Shown here: positions 15,067-24,229 of the stretch, piece after piece
How the letters are laid out: each line of letters opens with the position of its first letter
Position numbering within the stretch: position 1 is the stretch's first letter
Assembly (NCBI RefSeq): GCF_018967865.2
Contig: NZ_JAHLZY020000001.1
Location: forward strand, 4,340,001-4,404,000
Source of the DNA: Hymenobacter siberiensis
Lineage (GTDB): Bacteria > Bacteroidota > Bacteroidia > Cytophagales > Hymenobacteraceae
Direction of reading: 5' to 3'
DNA: 64,000 nt
Notes under the pieces: generated by a model
The model's input: the letters and a program-made list of their open reading frames with translations, nothing else
What the model was told of the DNA's origin: nothing
Database searches by the model: none
Program-made: the position numbers and the translations under genes

Positions 15067-18054
15067 ATGCGTAACAAAGGATTAATCATCGCGCTCACAC
15101 TCGTCGTCACGGCGTTGTGCGCGTACTTCCTGTTCTTCACCTACATCTCGCGTGGGGTGCAGCAGAAGGCCGTGGCCTACGCCACCCACGACGGCAAACT
15201 CGACGAAGGCCAGCGCCAGCACTACCTCGACTCGGTGTGGCGGGCACCCGTATTCGGCCCCTTCACCTACCGCGAGGTGCGCCAGAGCGAGCTCGGCCTC
15301 GGCCTTGACCTGAAAGGCGGCATGCACGTAACGCTGGAAGTTTCGCCGGTGGAAATTGTGCGCGCCATGAGTGGCAACAGCAAGGACCCCGCCTTCAACA
15401 AAGCGTTGGAGCAGGCACAGCAAGCCCAGAAAACCAACTCGGGCACGCCCTTCACGGCGCTGTTTGCCCAGGCTTACCAGCAGAACGCACCCGGCCAGCC
15501 GCTGGCCCGCATTTTTGCCAACACCACCAACAAGAGCCGCAACATCGACATCAACTCCTCGAACGAGAAGGTGATTGGCGCGATTGATAAGGAAGTAGAA
15601 GAAGCCATCGACCGTTCGTTCAACATCCTGCGTACCCGCGTCGATAAGTTCGGCGTGAATCAGCCCACCATTCAGCGGGTGAAAGGCACTGGCCGCCTGC
15701 AAATCGAGCTGCCCGGCGTAGACAACCCCGACCGTGTACGCAAACTGCTGCAAGGCCAGGCCAAGCTGGAGTTCTGGGAAGTATGGAACCAAAACGAAGT
15801 AGGCCCCTACCTGGTAGCCCTCGACAAGCAGCTGCAAGCCCGGGACGCCGCTGCCAAAGCCGGCCCCGCCACCGCCACGGCTTTCGCCGACACCACGGCT
15901 ACCGCCACCGCCGGCGACTCGACCTCACTGGCCGCCCAGCTCGCCAAGAAATCCGGCAAAACAGCCGCTGATTCGTCGGCCACCGCCAATAAGGCCGGGG
16001 CGCTGGCCAAGCTCTTCACCATGCCCGGCCGCCTGGGCGTGAATCTGCGCGATACCTCGGCCATGAACACCATCCTGCGTTCGCCCGAAGCCAAGGCTAC
16101 CCTGCCCCCCACCCTGGCCCTGCTCTGGAGCCTGAAGCCCACCACCATCGACAAGCAGGAGTACCTGGAGCTGATTCCGGTGCGCAAAACCCGCGATGGC
16201 GTGCCTCCCCTGGGTGGCGAGGTAGTGAGCGATGCCCGCTCCGACATCGGCCAGAACGGCCAGCCCGAAGTGCTGATGAGCATGACGCCCTCGGGCGCCC
16301 GTAAGTGGCAGAAGATGACCGCCGCCAATATCGGCAAGCAGGTAGCCATGGTGCTGGATGACTACGTGTGCTCGGCCCCCGTGGTGCAGAGCGAGATTTC
16401 GGGCGGCGGTACCAGCATCACCGGCAGCTTCACCATCGAAGATACCCAGGACCTTGCCAACCAGCTCAAGGCCGGTAAGCTGCCCGCCCCCACGCGCATC
16501 GTGGAAGAGGCCGTGGTAGGTCCGTCGCTCGGCAAGGAAGCCATCAACCAGGGCCTGTACTCGTCGCTGGCCGGCGTGGTGATTATCATGATTTTCATGG
16601 CCCTCTACTACGGCCGCGCCGGCGTGGTAGCCGACATCGCCCTGCTCTTCAACATCTTCCTGATTCTGGGCGTGCTGGCGCAGTTCGGCACGGCCCTCAC
16701 CCTGCCCGGCATCGCCGGTCTGATTCTGGTGATGGGCACTTCGGTAGATGCCAACGTACTGATTTTTGAGCGGATTCGAGAGGAATTGGACCACGGCCTC
16801 GGCCTCACCGATGCCATCAACAAAGGCTACTCGCGGGCCTTCTCGGCCATCTTTGACTCGAACGTGACGACTATGCTGATTGCTGTGATTCTCGGCTTCT
16901 TCGGCACGGGTCCGGTGCAGAGCTTCGCCATCACGCTCGGCATTGGTGTGCTTACCTCGTTCCTGTCGGCCGTGTTCGTGTCGCGCCTCATCATCGAGTG
17001 GATGGTGAAGGGCAACGAGAACCACCCGATGACGTTCAGCACCTCGATTTCGCGCAACCTGTTCAAAAACCTGAATTTCGACATCGTGGGCAAGCGCAAA
17101 ATTGCCTACACATTCTCGGCCGTATTCATTATCATCGGCTTCGGCCTGATGTACGTGCAGGGTGGCCCGAACCTGGGCGTGGACTTCAAAGGGGGCCGCG
17201 CCTACGTAGTCGACTTCAACAAAACGATGGTGGCTTCCGACGTGGCCGATAAAATCCGCCCCGCGTTCCAGGATGCCGGCCTCGAAGTGAAGCAGTACGG
17301 CTCGCCCGACCGCCTGCGCATCACCACCGGCTACCTGGCCGAGGATGAAAGCGCCGCCGCCGATGCCAAGGTAACGGCCGCCCTCAACCAGGGCCTGCAG
17401 CAGTACAGCGCCGATGCCCCGGCCATCAAGTCGACCTCGAAAGTGGGCGCGACCATTGCCGACGACATCAAGCGCACCTCGGTGCTCTCGCTGGGCCTCA
17501 CGCTGCTGGGCATCTTCGTGTACGTACTGTTCCGCTTCGATAAGTGGCAGTACTCGATGGCCGCCGTAGTGGCCCTGTTCCACGATGCGCTGCTGGTTAT
17601 CGCGGCCTTCCCGATTGCCCGCCTCTTCGGGGCGAACTACGAGATGGACCAGATTTTCGTGGCCGCCGTGCTCACGGTTATCGGCTTCTCGATGAACGAC
17701 ACGGTGGTGATTTACGACCGTATCCGCGAGTACCTGCGCGAAAACCCCAAGCTGACCTTCGCCCAGGTGGTGAACCCGGCCCTGAACTCGACCTTCTCGC
17801 GGACGATGATTACATTCACCACGGTATTCCTGGTGGTACTCGTGATGTACATCTTCGGTGGCGAAACGCTGCGCTCGTTCTCTTTCGCCATGATTATCGG
17901 CGTGATTTTCGGCACGTACTCGTCGCTGTTCATCGCCACCCCGATTATCCTCGACACCTACGGCAAGAAAGAGGAGCGTGAGCGCCTCGCCGCCGGTGAG
18001 GACGTGAGCAACCTCTCGGGCGACGCCCCCAAGCTGAGCACCACCACGGTTTAG
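15067..18054 (+). CDS. secDF: Protein translocase SecDF (fused)
   Basis: A 995-residue fusion of SecD and SecF, inner-membrane RND-type proteins that use the proton motive force to assist Sec export. An N-terminal membrane helix is followed by the SecD head (G-L-D-L-K-G-G-M-H-V is the hallmark), a large periplasmic domain with an Ala/Thr-rich low-complexity insert near residues 270-310, a six-helix RND part, then the SecF half (G-V-D-F-K-G-G-R and second six-helix bundle; N-D-T-V-V-I-Y-D-R-I). The start is ATG 15067 (M-R-N-K-G-L-I-I); an upstream in-frame extension from 14935 is encoded by the palindromic repeat and does not resemble the family. Fused SecDF is normal in Bacteroidota. Confidence 0.97.
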   Translation: MRNKGLIIALTLVVTALCAYFLFFTYISRGVQQKAVAYATHDGKLDEGQRQHYLDSVWRAPVFGPFTYREVRQSELGLGLDLKGGMHVTLEVSPVEIVRAMSGNSKDPAFNKALEQAQQAQKTNSGTPFTALFAQAYQQNAPGQPLARIFANTTNKSRNIDINSSNEKVIGAIDKEVEEAIDRSFNILRTRVDKFGVNQPTIQRVKGTGRLQIELPGVDNPDRVRKLLQGQAKLEFWEVWNQNEVGPYLVALDKQLQARDAAAKAGPATATAFADTTATATAGDSTSLAAQLAKKSGKTAADSSATANKAGALAKLFTMPGRLGVNLRDTSAMNTILRSPEAKATLPPTLALLWSLKPTTIDKQEYLELIPVRKTRDGVPPLGGEVVSDARSDIGQNGQPEVLMSMTPSGARKWQKMTAANIGKQVAMVLDDYVCSAPVVQSEISGGGTSITGSFTIEDTQDLANQLKAGKLPAPTRIVEEAVVGPSLGKEAINQGLYSSLAGVVIIMIFMALYYGRAGVVADIALLFNIFLILGVLAQFGTALTLPGIAGLILVMGTSVDANVLIFERIREELDHGLGLTDAINKGYSRAFSAIFDSNVTTMLIAVILGFFGTGPVQSFAITLGIGVLTSFLSAVFVSRLIIEWMVKGNENHPMTFSTSISRNLFKNLNFDIVGKRKIAYTFSAVFIIIGFGLMYVQGGPNLGVDFKGGRAYVVDFNKTMVASDVADKIRPAFQDAGLEVKQYGSPDRLRITTGYLAEDESAAADAKVTAALNQGLQQYSADAPAIKSTSKVGATIADDIKRTSVLSLGLTLLGIFVYVLFRFDKWQYSMAAVVALFHDALLVIAAFPIARLFGANYEMDQIFVAAVLTVIGFSMNDTVVIYDRIREYLRENPKLTFAQVVNPALNSTFSRTMITFTTVFLVVLVMYIFGGETLRSFSFAMIIGVIFGTYSSLFIATPIILDTYGKKEERERLAAGEDVSNLSGDAPKLSTTTV

Positions 18055-18098
18055 TCTGAACCGCGGATTAAACGGATTCCTCGGATTTCGTGGCTGAT
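18055..18098 (+). repeat. Solo GxxExxY-associated repeat
   Basis: TCTGAACCGCGGATT followed by two more CGGATT words and ending TCGTGGCTGATT, directly after the secDF stop. It matches the outer part of the 8917-8964 repeat but no GxxExxY gene is present here. Confidence 0.8.
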
Positions 18099-18124
18099 TA
18101 TTTCGATTGACCCTATTGAAAAAA

Positions 18125-18149
18125 GGCTGCCTTCGGGCAGCCTTTTTTT
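18125..18149 (+). terminator. Rho-independent terminator after secDF
   Basis: GGCTGCC-TTCG-GGCAGCC stem with a stable TTCG tetraloop and seven T residues. Confidence 0.93.
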
Positions 18150-18180
18150 GTGCCTGCCGGACACGCGGTTGAGCCGTTTC

Positions 18181-18341
18181 ATTAGCCGCAAAGCAGCGAC
18201 ACCTTGGTAGTCGACATGTTGTTGGCGGATGTTGAGCCGCAAAGTAGCGGCACCACTGTCGTGGGCGAGTGCCGCCGCTTTGCGGCTCTGCGCTGTTTTC
18301 AGCTTACTACTACCAACGTATCGCCGCTTTGCGGCTGATGA
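18181..18341. repeat. Nested palindromes built on AGCCGCAAAG
   Basis: Outer arms (AGCCGCAAAGCAGCGAC ... near TTGGTAGT) pair with the sequence ending CGCCGCTTTGCGGCT; inner arms AGCCGCAAAGTAGCGGCAC pair with GTGCCGCCGCTTTGCGGCT. The word AGCCGCAAAG thus occurs four times in a two-level fold-back between convergent genes. No coding capacity seen. Confidence 0.75.
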
Positions 18342-18385
18342 GGTGGGCCAGCCGTGTGTTTGTTCGCCACGGTCGATACAAACGA

Positions 18386-18420
18386 AAAAGCCCCGGCGAC
18401 CTTGCGGACGGCGGGGCTTC
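18386..18420 (-). terminator. Terminator of the Nfu-type gene
   Basis: On the minus strand GAAGCCCCG pairs with CGGGGCTTT and a T-run follows. It ends the convergent transcript from 19042. Confidence 0.7.
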
Positions 18421-18439
18421 TTCTGGCTGGTGTTGAGGG

Positions 18440-19042
18440 CTAAACCGTGATGCCTTCGGCTACTACGCTTTGCACTTCGGGCACCATGCGCTTGAGCAGG
18501 TTTTCGATGCCGGATTTCAGGGTAACGGTGGCCGAGGGGCAGCCGGAGCACGAACCTTGCAGGTTCACGGTCACGATGCCTTCGTGGTAGCTTTTGAAGG
18601 TGATGTTGCCACCATCCTGCTCCACGGCGGGGCGCACGTAGTTATCGAGCAGGTCGATGACTTTCTGGGCAATCTGGCCGTCCTGCTGGGTGGGGTCGCC
18701 AGCAACGGCGGCCTGAGCTGCTTTCTGCTCGGCGGCGGGGTCCACGAGGAAAATGGGGCCCCCGGCCTCCACGTAGCTTTTCAGGAACTGGCGCAGCTCG
18801 GGAATGAGCTGGGTCCAGGCCAGCTCGGGCTGGGATTTGGTGACGGTGACGAAGTTCTGGGCGATGAACACGCGGCCCACGTAGTCGAAGCCAAACAGCT
18901 CCTGCGCCAGCGGCGAGTTGGTGGCGGCTTCGAGATTGGGGTAATCCACGCTCACGCCATCCACCAGCAGGTTTTGGTTGAGGACGAACTTCATGCTCTC
19001 CGGGTTGGGAGAGGCTTCGGCATAAATGGAAACAGCAGACAT
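18440..19042 (-). CDS. Nfu-type Fe-S cluster scaffold protein
   Basis: A 200-residue protein with an N-terminal Nfu_N domain (E-A-S-P-N-P-E-S-M-K-F, typical of NFU1) and a C-terminal NifU-like domain with V-R-P-A-V-E-Q-D-G-G-N-I and C-S-G-C, the CxxC that holds a bridging [4Fe-4S] cluster. It carries clusters to apo-enzymes. Start is Met at 19042 (M-S-A-V-S-I-Y-A-E-A); upstream in-frame codons are in the leader. It stands alone, not in an isc/suf operon. A good promoter lies 84 nt upstream. Confidence 0.93.
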   Translation of the reverse strand: MSAVSIYAEASPNPESMKFVLNQNLLVDGVSVDYPNLEAATNSPLAQELFGFDYVGRVFIAQNFVTVTKSQPELAWTQLIPELRQFLKSYVEAGGPIFLVDPAAEQKAAQAAVAGDPTQQDGQIAQKVIDLLDNYVRPAVEQDGGNITFKSYHEGIVTVNLQGSCSGCPSATVTLKSGIENLLKRMVPEVQSVVAEGITV

Positions 19043-19125
19043 GGTTTCGGGGCTTAAAATCAGGGGAAAGCGCCGCCGTGGCGGCAGCTGTAAAGGTACA
19101 ACCACAACGGGGTGACGGAGGTTGC

Positions 19126-19133
19126 AAATGTAC
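19126..19133 (-). promoter_or_regulatory. Promoter -7 box for the Nfu-type gene
   Basis: Minus-strand TACATTTG, exact TAnnTTTG match, giving a leader of roughly 80 nt. Confidence 0.6.
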
Positions 19134-19151
19134 GTACACGATTTTAGGCAC

Positions 19152-19224
19152 CGTGGACGCTGCGAGTCCGCGCATGGAAGAGGACGTTTAACTATCGCCC
19201 ACTCGCGGACTCGCAGCGTCCACG
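19152..19224. repeat. CGTGGACGCTGCGAGTCCGCG palindrome
   Basis: Perfect 21-bp inverted arms (19152-19172 and 19204-19224) with a 31-nt loop, touching the aroC stop codon. A sister copy lies at 29235-29302. Confidence 0.9.
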
Positions 19225-20304
19225 TTACAGCCGGTTGGCCCGCGCCCGCAGCAGCAAATCGGCCAGCACCAGCTGGGTCATGGCTTCCACAATGGGCACG
19301 GCACGGGGCAGCACGCAGGGGTCGTGGCGGCCCCGGCCCACCAGCGTAACAGCCTCGCCCTTATCATTGATGGTTTGCTGGGGCTGGAGCAGCGTGGCCA
19401 CGGGCTTAAACGCCACACGGAAATAAATATCCTGGCCGTTGGAAATGCCGCCCTGGCTGCCGCCGCTGTGGTTGGTGCGGGTGCGCACGGCCCCCAGGGC
19501 GTCGGTGTAAAACTCGTCGTTGTGCTCGGAGCCCGGCAGCTTGGTGCCCTCGAAACCCGAGCCGAACTCGAAACCCTTCACGGCATTGATGCTGAGCATG
19601 GCCTGGCCCAACAGGGCGGGCAGCTTGTCAAATACCGGCTCGCCGAGGCCGGCGGGAACGTGGCGCGCCACGCCCGTAATCACGCCGCCCACGGTGTCGT
19701 GCGCGGCCTGTGCAGCCCGGATACGAGCTTCCATGAGAACGGCCGTTTCGGGGTGCGGGCAGCGCACCAGGTTGCTATCGATAAGGCTTAAATCGAGCAG
19801 CTCGTAGCCCACGGGCACTTCTACCTCGCCCACGGCCGAAACGTAAGCCACGGTATCGATGCCGAAATGGGCCAGCAGGCGGGCGGCTACCGCGCCGGCG
19901 GCCACGCGGGCGGCCGTTTCGCGGGCCGAGCTGCGGCCTCCGCCGCGATAGTCGCGGCGGCCGTACTTGGCGTCGTAAGTGTAGTCGGCATGGCTGGCGC
20001 GGTAGGCGTGCGCAATGTGCGAGTAGTCGTCGGAGCGCTGGTCGGCGTTGGGGATGAACAGGCTGATGGGCGTGCCGGTGGTCACGCCCTCGAACAGGCC
20101 CGACTGAATATGCACTGTATCAGCTTCCTTGCGCGGCGTGGTGAGGTCGGACTGGCCGGGCCGTCGCCGGTCGAGCGCGGCCTGAATATGGGTGGCATCG
20201 ACGGCCACGCCCGCCGGGCAGCCATCGATGATGACGCCGATGCCCGCCCCGTGCGACTCGCCAAATGTGGTGATGCGAAAGAGGGAGCCGAAAGTATTGG
20301 ACAT
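19225..20304 (-). CDS. aroC: Chorismate synthase
   Basis: A 359-residue enzyme that converts EPSP to chorismate, last step of the shikimate pathway, using reduced FMN. N-terminal [18 protein letters not shown] is signature 1; [16 protein letters not shown] is the internal signature; [16 protein letters not shown] is the C-terminal signature. Complete and of normal length. No other aro gene is adjacent. Confidence 0.97.
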   Translation of the reverse strand: MSNTFGSLFRITTFGESHGAGIGVIIDGCPAGVAVDATHIQAALDRRRPGQSDLTTPRKEADTVHIQSGLFEGVTTGTPISLFIPNADQRSDDYSHIAHAYRASHADYTYDAKYGRRDYRGGGRSSARETAARVAAGAVAARLLAHFGIDTVAYVSAVGEVEVPVGYELLDLSLIDSNLVRCPHPETAVLMEARIRAAQAAHDTVGGVITGVARHVPAGLGEPVFDKLPALLGQAMLSINAVKGFEFGSGFEGTKLPGSEHNDEFYTDALGAVRTRTNHSGGSQGGISNGQDIYFRVAFKPVATLLQPQQTINDKGEAVTLVGRGRHDPCVLPRAVPIVEAMTQLVLADLLLRARANRL

Positions 20305-20343
20305 TTTTTGGGTGCTTGGTTTTTGGTGCTTAGTACTTGGTGC

Positions 20344-20466
20344 CTGTCATCCTGAGCTTGCTAACCGAAGGTCGGCGTAGCCAAGGACCTAATCAGGCCG
20401 GAACAGCTTGCCGCATACTCAAACAGCGAAGCGGTGATAAGGTCATTCGCGAGCTCAGGATGACAG
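20344..20466. repeat. TGTCATCCTGAGC palindrome, long form
   Basis: 15-bp perfect outer arms CTGTCATCCTGAGCT / AGCTCAGGATGACAG around ~93 nt. The loop includes AACCGAAGGTCGGCGTAGCC, also present in the loop of the 63251-63389 palindrome. Confidence 0.85.
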
Positions 20467-20492
20467 ACGGACAGCCACAAGTCCTCGCAAAA

Positions 20493-22022
20493 CTACGCCC
20501 GCCGCCCCGCCCGCCACCAGCCGAAGGCGGCCACGCCCGCCAGCCCGATGAGCAGCCAGTCGGCGTAGCGGCGCACGTCGCGGTACACGTCCAGCGACTG
20601 CATGGTGGTATCGGCCCCGGCCAGTGCCGGGCCATAGAAAGGGTCGTCCTCGGGCCGGGCCAGGGGCTCGACGGTGGCTACCACGCCCTGTACCAACGGC
20701 CGCAGGCCGGGGCGCAACACCTCGTAGCGCGCCACAGCGGGGTTGAATACGACCAACTGCAACAGACTATCGAGGGGCAGCACACCGGGCCGCCGGGCTA
20801 CCAGCCGGTACCGAAACAGCTTGCGGCCGCCGCCCGGCGCGGGCTCCTCGCGCACGTCGGGGCCGTACACGTCCAGGCCCGGCCAGGGTGCCACCACCGG
20901 GGCCAGCACCGCCGACAAATTACCCGGCCCCGCCACGCCAAAGGTGTAAGTGAATGACTCGCCCACCCGGAACTTCGTCCGGCTGATAGCCTCCTGGAGC
21001 GTGAAGCGGCCAACGGCCAACGGGCCGCCCGGGGCCGCCAAGGGCAGCGGCTGCACGGCCACTACTATGCCGGGCGAAGTATAGGTTTTGTAACCCGCCA
21101 GGCGGTTGTCCTGGCCGGGCTCTGGCTTTTTCAGAAGCTTGAACTTCACCATCGTCAGGGCCAGGGCCGGGAAGCGCAGGGGCTGGTCTGTGAGGGGATA
21201 ATACAGGTTTTCGGCCAGCCGGAAGCGCAGGTATTTCTGGCCCAGGTGGCGCACGGTATCGGGGGTCACGCTGGGTTCGGGGCCGGGCTCCTGCCAGGCG
21301 GTGGGCTGGTGCAGCTCGTGGAGCAGGGGCGGCAGCTGGTCGTTAAAATCGTGGAAAGCCAGCAGGGCCTGGTCTTCGGGCTTGAGGTAGAAATACAGCC
21401 CCACGCGCACGCCCTCGCCCACAAACACGCGCGGCCGGTCGGCCACCACGGCCAGGAAGGCATGGTCGGCCCGCTCTTCGTAGAGCACCGGCTTGGGCTT
21501 GCCAAACATCTTGTCCAGGTCGGCCACGGCTTGCAGCGGCGCGCTGGGGTTAGCAGGCTTGGTGATGGCGCCGGGGTTGGGCGGAGCGGCCGGCACCACG
21601 CGCACAGTGGCCCCTTTGCTACGCAACACCACCCCATTCACCGTGAGTTGGAAGGGCTTGATAATGATTTCGCCCTCGCCGTAGGGCACGTAGCGCTGGG
21701 TAATGGTGAGGTCGGAAAACCGCCGGCCCTGCACAATGCGCGTGGTGGTGGTGCTGGTTTTGCCGCTTTTCTTGAAACTCTCCAGCTCCGGAAACTCTGA
21801 GTATTTGTCGAGCGCACCGCCGCGCAGCCGGAAAGCCAGCGTGAACACCCCCGTGACGGGCAGCGTGGCTGGCCCAGGTAATAGCTCTACATCGGCCGGC
21901 AGGGTGGCCGGGGGCCGAGGCTGGGCGGCCGGCGGGGCCGGACTCAGTTTGGGCGGGGCCTGGCCCGGTCCGGCCAGTAGTAGCCCCGGCAGCAGCCCCA
22001 ATGCCCAAAAAAGTCCTCCCAT
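20493..22022 (-). CDS. batD: BatD family protein
   Basis: A 509-residue membrane-anchored protein of the BatD (oxygen tolerance) family. It has a signal peptide (G-L-F-W-A-L-G-L-L-P-G-L-L-L-A), a Pro-rich linker, Ig-like beta domains with the family pattern Y-V-P-Y-G-E-G-E-I-I-I-K-P-F and S-Y-T-F-G-V-A-G-P-G-N-L, and a C-terminal transmembrane helix (Y-A-D-W-L-L-I-G-L-A-G-V-A) with short basic tail. Bat proteins usually sit in an operon with MoxR and von-Willebrand-type BatA/BatB; here batD is alone, while a moxR-like gene lies 41 kb away. Start ATG 22022 is preferred over GTG 22028. A minus-strand TACTTTTA at 22047-22054 may be its -7 box. Confidence 0.85.
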   Translation of the reverse strand: MGGLFWALGLLPGLLLAGPGQAPPKLSPAPPAAQPRPPATLPADVELLPGPATLPVTGVFTLAFRLRGGALDKYSEFPELESFKKSGKTSTTTTRIVQGRRFSDLTITQRYVPYGEGEIIIKPFQLTVNGVVLRSKGATVRVVPAAPPNPGAITKPANPSAPLQAVADLDKMFGKPKPVLYEERADHAFLAVVADRPRVFVGEGVRVGLYFYLKPEDQALLAFHDFNDQLPPLLHELHQPTAWQEPGPEPSVTPDTVRHLGQKYLRFRLAENLYYPLTDQPLRFPALALTMVKFKLLKKPEPGQDNRLAGYKTYTSPGIVVAVQPLPLAAPGGPLAVGRFTLQEAISRTKFRVGESFTYTFGVAGPGNLSAVLAPVVAPWPGLDVYGPDVREEPAPGGGRKLFRYRLVARRPGVLPLDSLLQLVVFNPAVARYEVLRPGLRPLVQGVVATVEPLARPEDDPFYGPALAGADTTMQSLDVYRDVRRYADWLLIGLAGVAAFGWWRAGRRA

Positions 22023-22291
22023 AGTCACTAGCGCATTATCACCCCCTAAAAGTAGCGGAAAGCGCCGAATTCAGCCATTCCGACCAAAATCATACTCGGC
22101 ATTTGTAAGCTAATCCCGGCCTCACTGCAAAAAATGCGGGCCAAATCAATCCTTTACCCCGGCAATTGCCGTATCTGGTCACAAATCACCTCACGGTAGC
22201 GGTTTTCTTCTCGCAGACGGGCTTTTGGCACCGTCCGGGATTGTATTGCCCTCTCCGCTGGTTTCAATTTTCACCCAATTAATCCACGCTC

Positions 22292-23047
22292 ATGTCTGAC
22301 AACCTCCAGCCCCGCGGCTCCGACGACACTTCGTTCGCTCAGCCGCTATACACTCCCATCAAGCGGCGTTCGTTCTTCATGTATGCCGGTGCTACGGCCG
22401 GGGCTTCGGCCTTGGTGCTGGCCGGCTGCTCGAAAGACAGCAACAATGCCACTCCTTCGTTGCCCGCCGGCAACAGCGTTACTTCCAGCGGTGCCATCAG
22501 CCTGGGTTCGGGCGATGTGGGCGTACTGAACTTCGCTTATGCCCTGGAGCAGCTCGAAGCCGACTTTTACAGCAAAGTGGCCGCTTTGCCCCAGGGCATC
22601 CTCACGGGCAGCGAGTATGCCTACTTCCAAGAAGTAGCTAAGCACGAAGCCATTCACCGCGATTTCTTTAAGGCGGCGCTGACCCGTGACGCCAGCGGCC
22701 AGGTTCTGCGTGGCCTCACGCCGAAGTACCCGGCTGCTACATTCACGGACCGCACCAATATCCTAGCTACGGCCAAAGCATTCGAAGACCTTGGCGTAGC
22801 TGCTTATAACGGCGCCGGCAAGCTCATCAAAACCCCCGCTTACCTGGTTATTGCCGGACAAATTGTATCGGTAGAAGCCCGCCACGCGGCTTATATCCGC
22901 GAGTTGGTTACGCCGGGCTCATTTGCTGCCGACGACATCGTAAATGCTACTTCCGGCCTCGACGACCAGAAGTCGCCCACGGATGTCATCGTCATCGCCC
23001 AAAACTTCATCACGGAGAAGCTGGACGCTAGCACGGTTGGCAAATAA
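22292..23047 (+). CDS. Ferritin-like lipoprotein, pair 1 member A
   Basis: A 251-residue protein of the Ferritin_2-type family (the family of plant desiccation-related PCC13-62 proteins). The N-terminus has a twin-arginine motif (K-R-R-S-F-F-M, RR at 25-26), a hydrophobic core and lipobox L-A-G-C with Cys46, so it is probably Tat-exported and lipidated. The four-helix domain keeps all expected diiron ligands: E86 and E89 (A-L-E-Q-L-E), E119/H122 (H-E-A-I-H), E165 (F-E-D-L-G), E195/H198 (V-E-A-R-H). The next gene starts 35 nt later and encodes the partner. Likely role is iron binding or peroxide/desiccation protection at the envelope; this is inferred from family. Confidence 0.88.
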   Translation: MSDNLQPRGSDDTSFAQPLYTPIKRRSFFMYAGATAGASALVLAGCSKDSNNATPSLPAGNSVTSSGAISLGSGDVGVLNFAYALEQLEADFYSKVAALPQGILTGSEYAYFQEVAKHEAIHRDFFKAALTRDASGQVLRGLTPKYPAATFTDRTNILATAKAFEDLGVAAYNGAGKLIKTPAYLVIAGQIVSVEARHAAYIRELVTPGSFAADDIVNATSGLDDQKSPTDVIVIAQNFITEKLDASTVGK

Positions 23048-23081
23048 TCCCCCTTCCCTTCACTTGTAATCAATTTTTGTT

Positions 23082-23963
23082 ATGGATTTCTTCAAAATAA
23101 TTGACCAGCTTTCGGAAGTGGATGCTGACGTACTGGGCCGCTTTAACTCGCGCCGCGCTGTATTCGGTTCGCTGGGCACTGCTGCCAAGCGTTCGGCTCT
23201 GGCCGCTACGCCGCTGTTCCTGGGTGCCTTGTTCCAGAAGGCTTACGCTGGCACTGCTGCCACCGGCGTTGAGGTGCTGCAATATGCCCTGGCCCTGGAA
23301 TTGTTCGAGCAGGACTTCTACGCTAAGGTGAAGGCTTCGTCGCCTTACGCCAACGCTTCGGCCGCTGATAAGGCTGCCATCGACCAAATCAAAAAGCACG
23401 AAGACTCGCACGTTACCCTGCTGCGCGGCGCTATCAGCGGCCTCGGTGCTACTCCGGTCACGGGCGTTACGTTTAAGGCGGCGGTATTCGCGGGTCTCAC
23501 CACCTTCAAGAGCGGTGCGGCTGCTACCACTCAGCTCGGCATTGCCCAGCTGCTGGAAGACACTGGCGTGCGTGCCTACAAAGGCCGCGCCGGTGAACTG
23601 CTCGGCACCGACCTGCTCACCGTGGCGCTGCAAATCCACTCGGTGGAAGCCCGCCATGCCGCCAAAATCCGCGACATGCGTGGCCAGCGCGCCTGGGTGA
23701 ACCCCGCCGACGACCTGGCCGCCCACCCCGTGTACACCAGCGGCGTGACGGCCGGCTCGACCCCGGCAGCCTTTGGCCTTGTAGTGCCAGCGTACACGGC
23801 GGCCAGCCCAGTTGAGAACAATACGACCCAATCGGGTGTCGACATCAAAGCTGGTCTGGGGGCTACGTACACTGCCAGCGATGCTGCAGCGGCCTTCGAC
23901 GAGTACCTGCAGGTTGCCGAAGTGCTCGATAACTCGCGCGCTGGTGGCCTGATTGGTGCCTAA
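23082..23963 (+). CDS. Ferritin-like protein, pair 1 member B
   Basis: A 293-residue ferritin-like protein. The N-terminus begins M-D-F-F-K-I-I-D-Q-L, then S-R-R-A-V-F and a hydrophobic stretch ending K-A-Y-A, a Tat-like signal without lipobox. Ligands are present: A-L-E-L-F-E, H-E-D-S-H, L-E-D-T-G and V-E-A-R-H. Unlike member A it has a ~90-residue C-terminal extension after the last ligand helix (from R-A-W-V-N-P-A-D-D-L), ending with a conserved A-E-V-L-D-N-S-R-A-G-G. Located 34 nt downstream of member A; the two are probably co-expressed and may form a hetero-assembly. Confidence 0.87.
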   Translation: MDFFKIIDQLSEVDADVLGRFNSRRAVFGSLGTAAKRSALAATPLFLGALFQKAYAGTAATGVEVLQYALALELFEQDFYAKVKASSPYANASAADKAAIDQIKKHEDSHVTLLRGAISGLGATPVTGVTFKAAVFAGLTTFKSGAAATTQLGIAQLLEDTGVRAYKGRAGELLGTDLLTVALQIHSVEARHAAKIRDMRGQRAWVNPADDLAAHPVYTSGVTAGSTPAAFGLVVPAYTAASPVENNTTQSGVDIKAGLGATYTASDAAAAFDEYLQVAEVLDNSRAGGLIGA

Positions 23964-24001
23964 CCAACGAAGGCTTCTTTATTGAAGCAACGAATTCCAA
24001 C

Positions 24002-24033
24002 AAAGCCGGCTCCGCTCACGCGGGGCCGGCTTT
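24002..24033 (+). terminator. Terminator after ferritin-like pair 1
   Basis: AAAGCCGGC pairs exactly with GCCGGCTTT around a 14-nt loop; T-run after the stem is short, so efficiency is uncertain. Confidence 0.6.
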
Positions 24034-24088
24034 GCGATTTATACAGCCCGCCGGAGTCGGGGTTTCGTTTCCGGGCTGTACAACGAGT

Positions 24089-24096
24089 TAGCTTTG
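24089..24096 (+). promoter_or_regulatory. Promoter -7 box for ferritin-like pair 2
   Basis: TAGCTTTG matches TAnnTTTG, 134 nt before the ATG at 24230; implies a long leader and an operon separate from pair 1. Confidence 0.55.
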
Positions 24097-24229
24097 TATC
24101 GGCATCCCCTTACAGAATCCTTTTCGGTATTCGGAGGTAGTGGGCTGGTGGCGGCTTTCATACTGGTTCGCACCGGACCGCCGGCTTTCGTAGCTGCCCT
24201 TTCTTTTGCTCATCAAACGCTATTTTTTT

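Noticed and set aside
15925..17583. 552-codon open frame antisense to secDF
   Set aside because: SecDF is unmistakable on the plus strand; the antisense product is His/Gly-rich without family resemblance.
18181..18341. Reading the AGCCGCAAAG repeats as a CRISPR or tRNA cluster
   Set aside because: Copies alternate in orientation and are irregularly spaced; no cloverleaf or cas genes.
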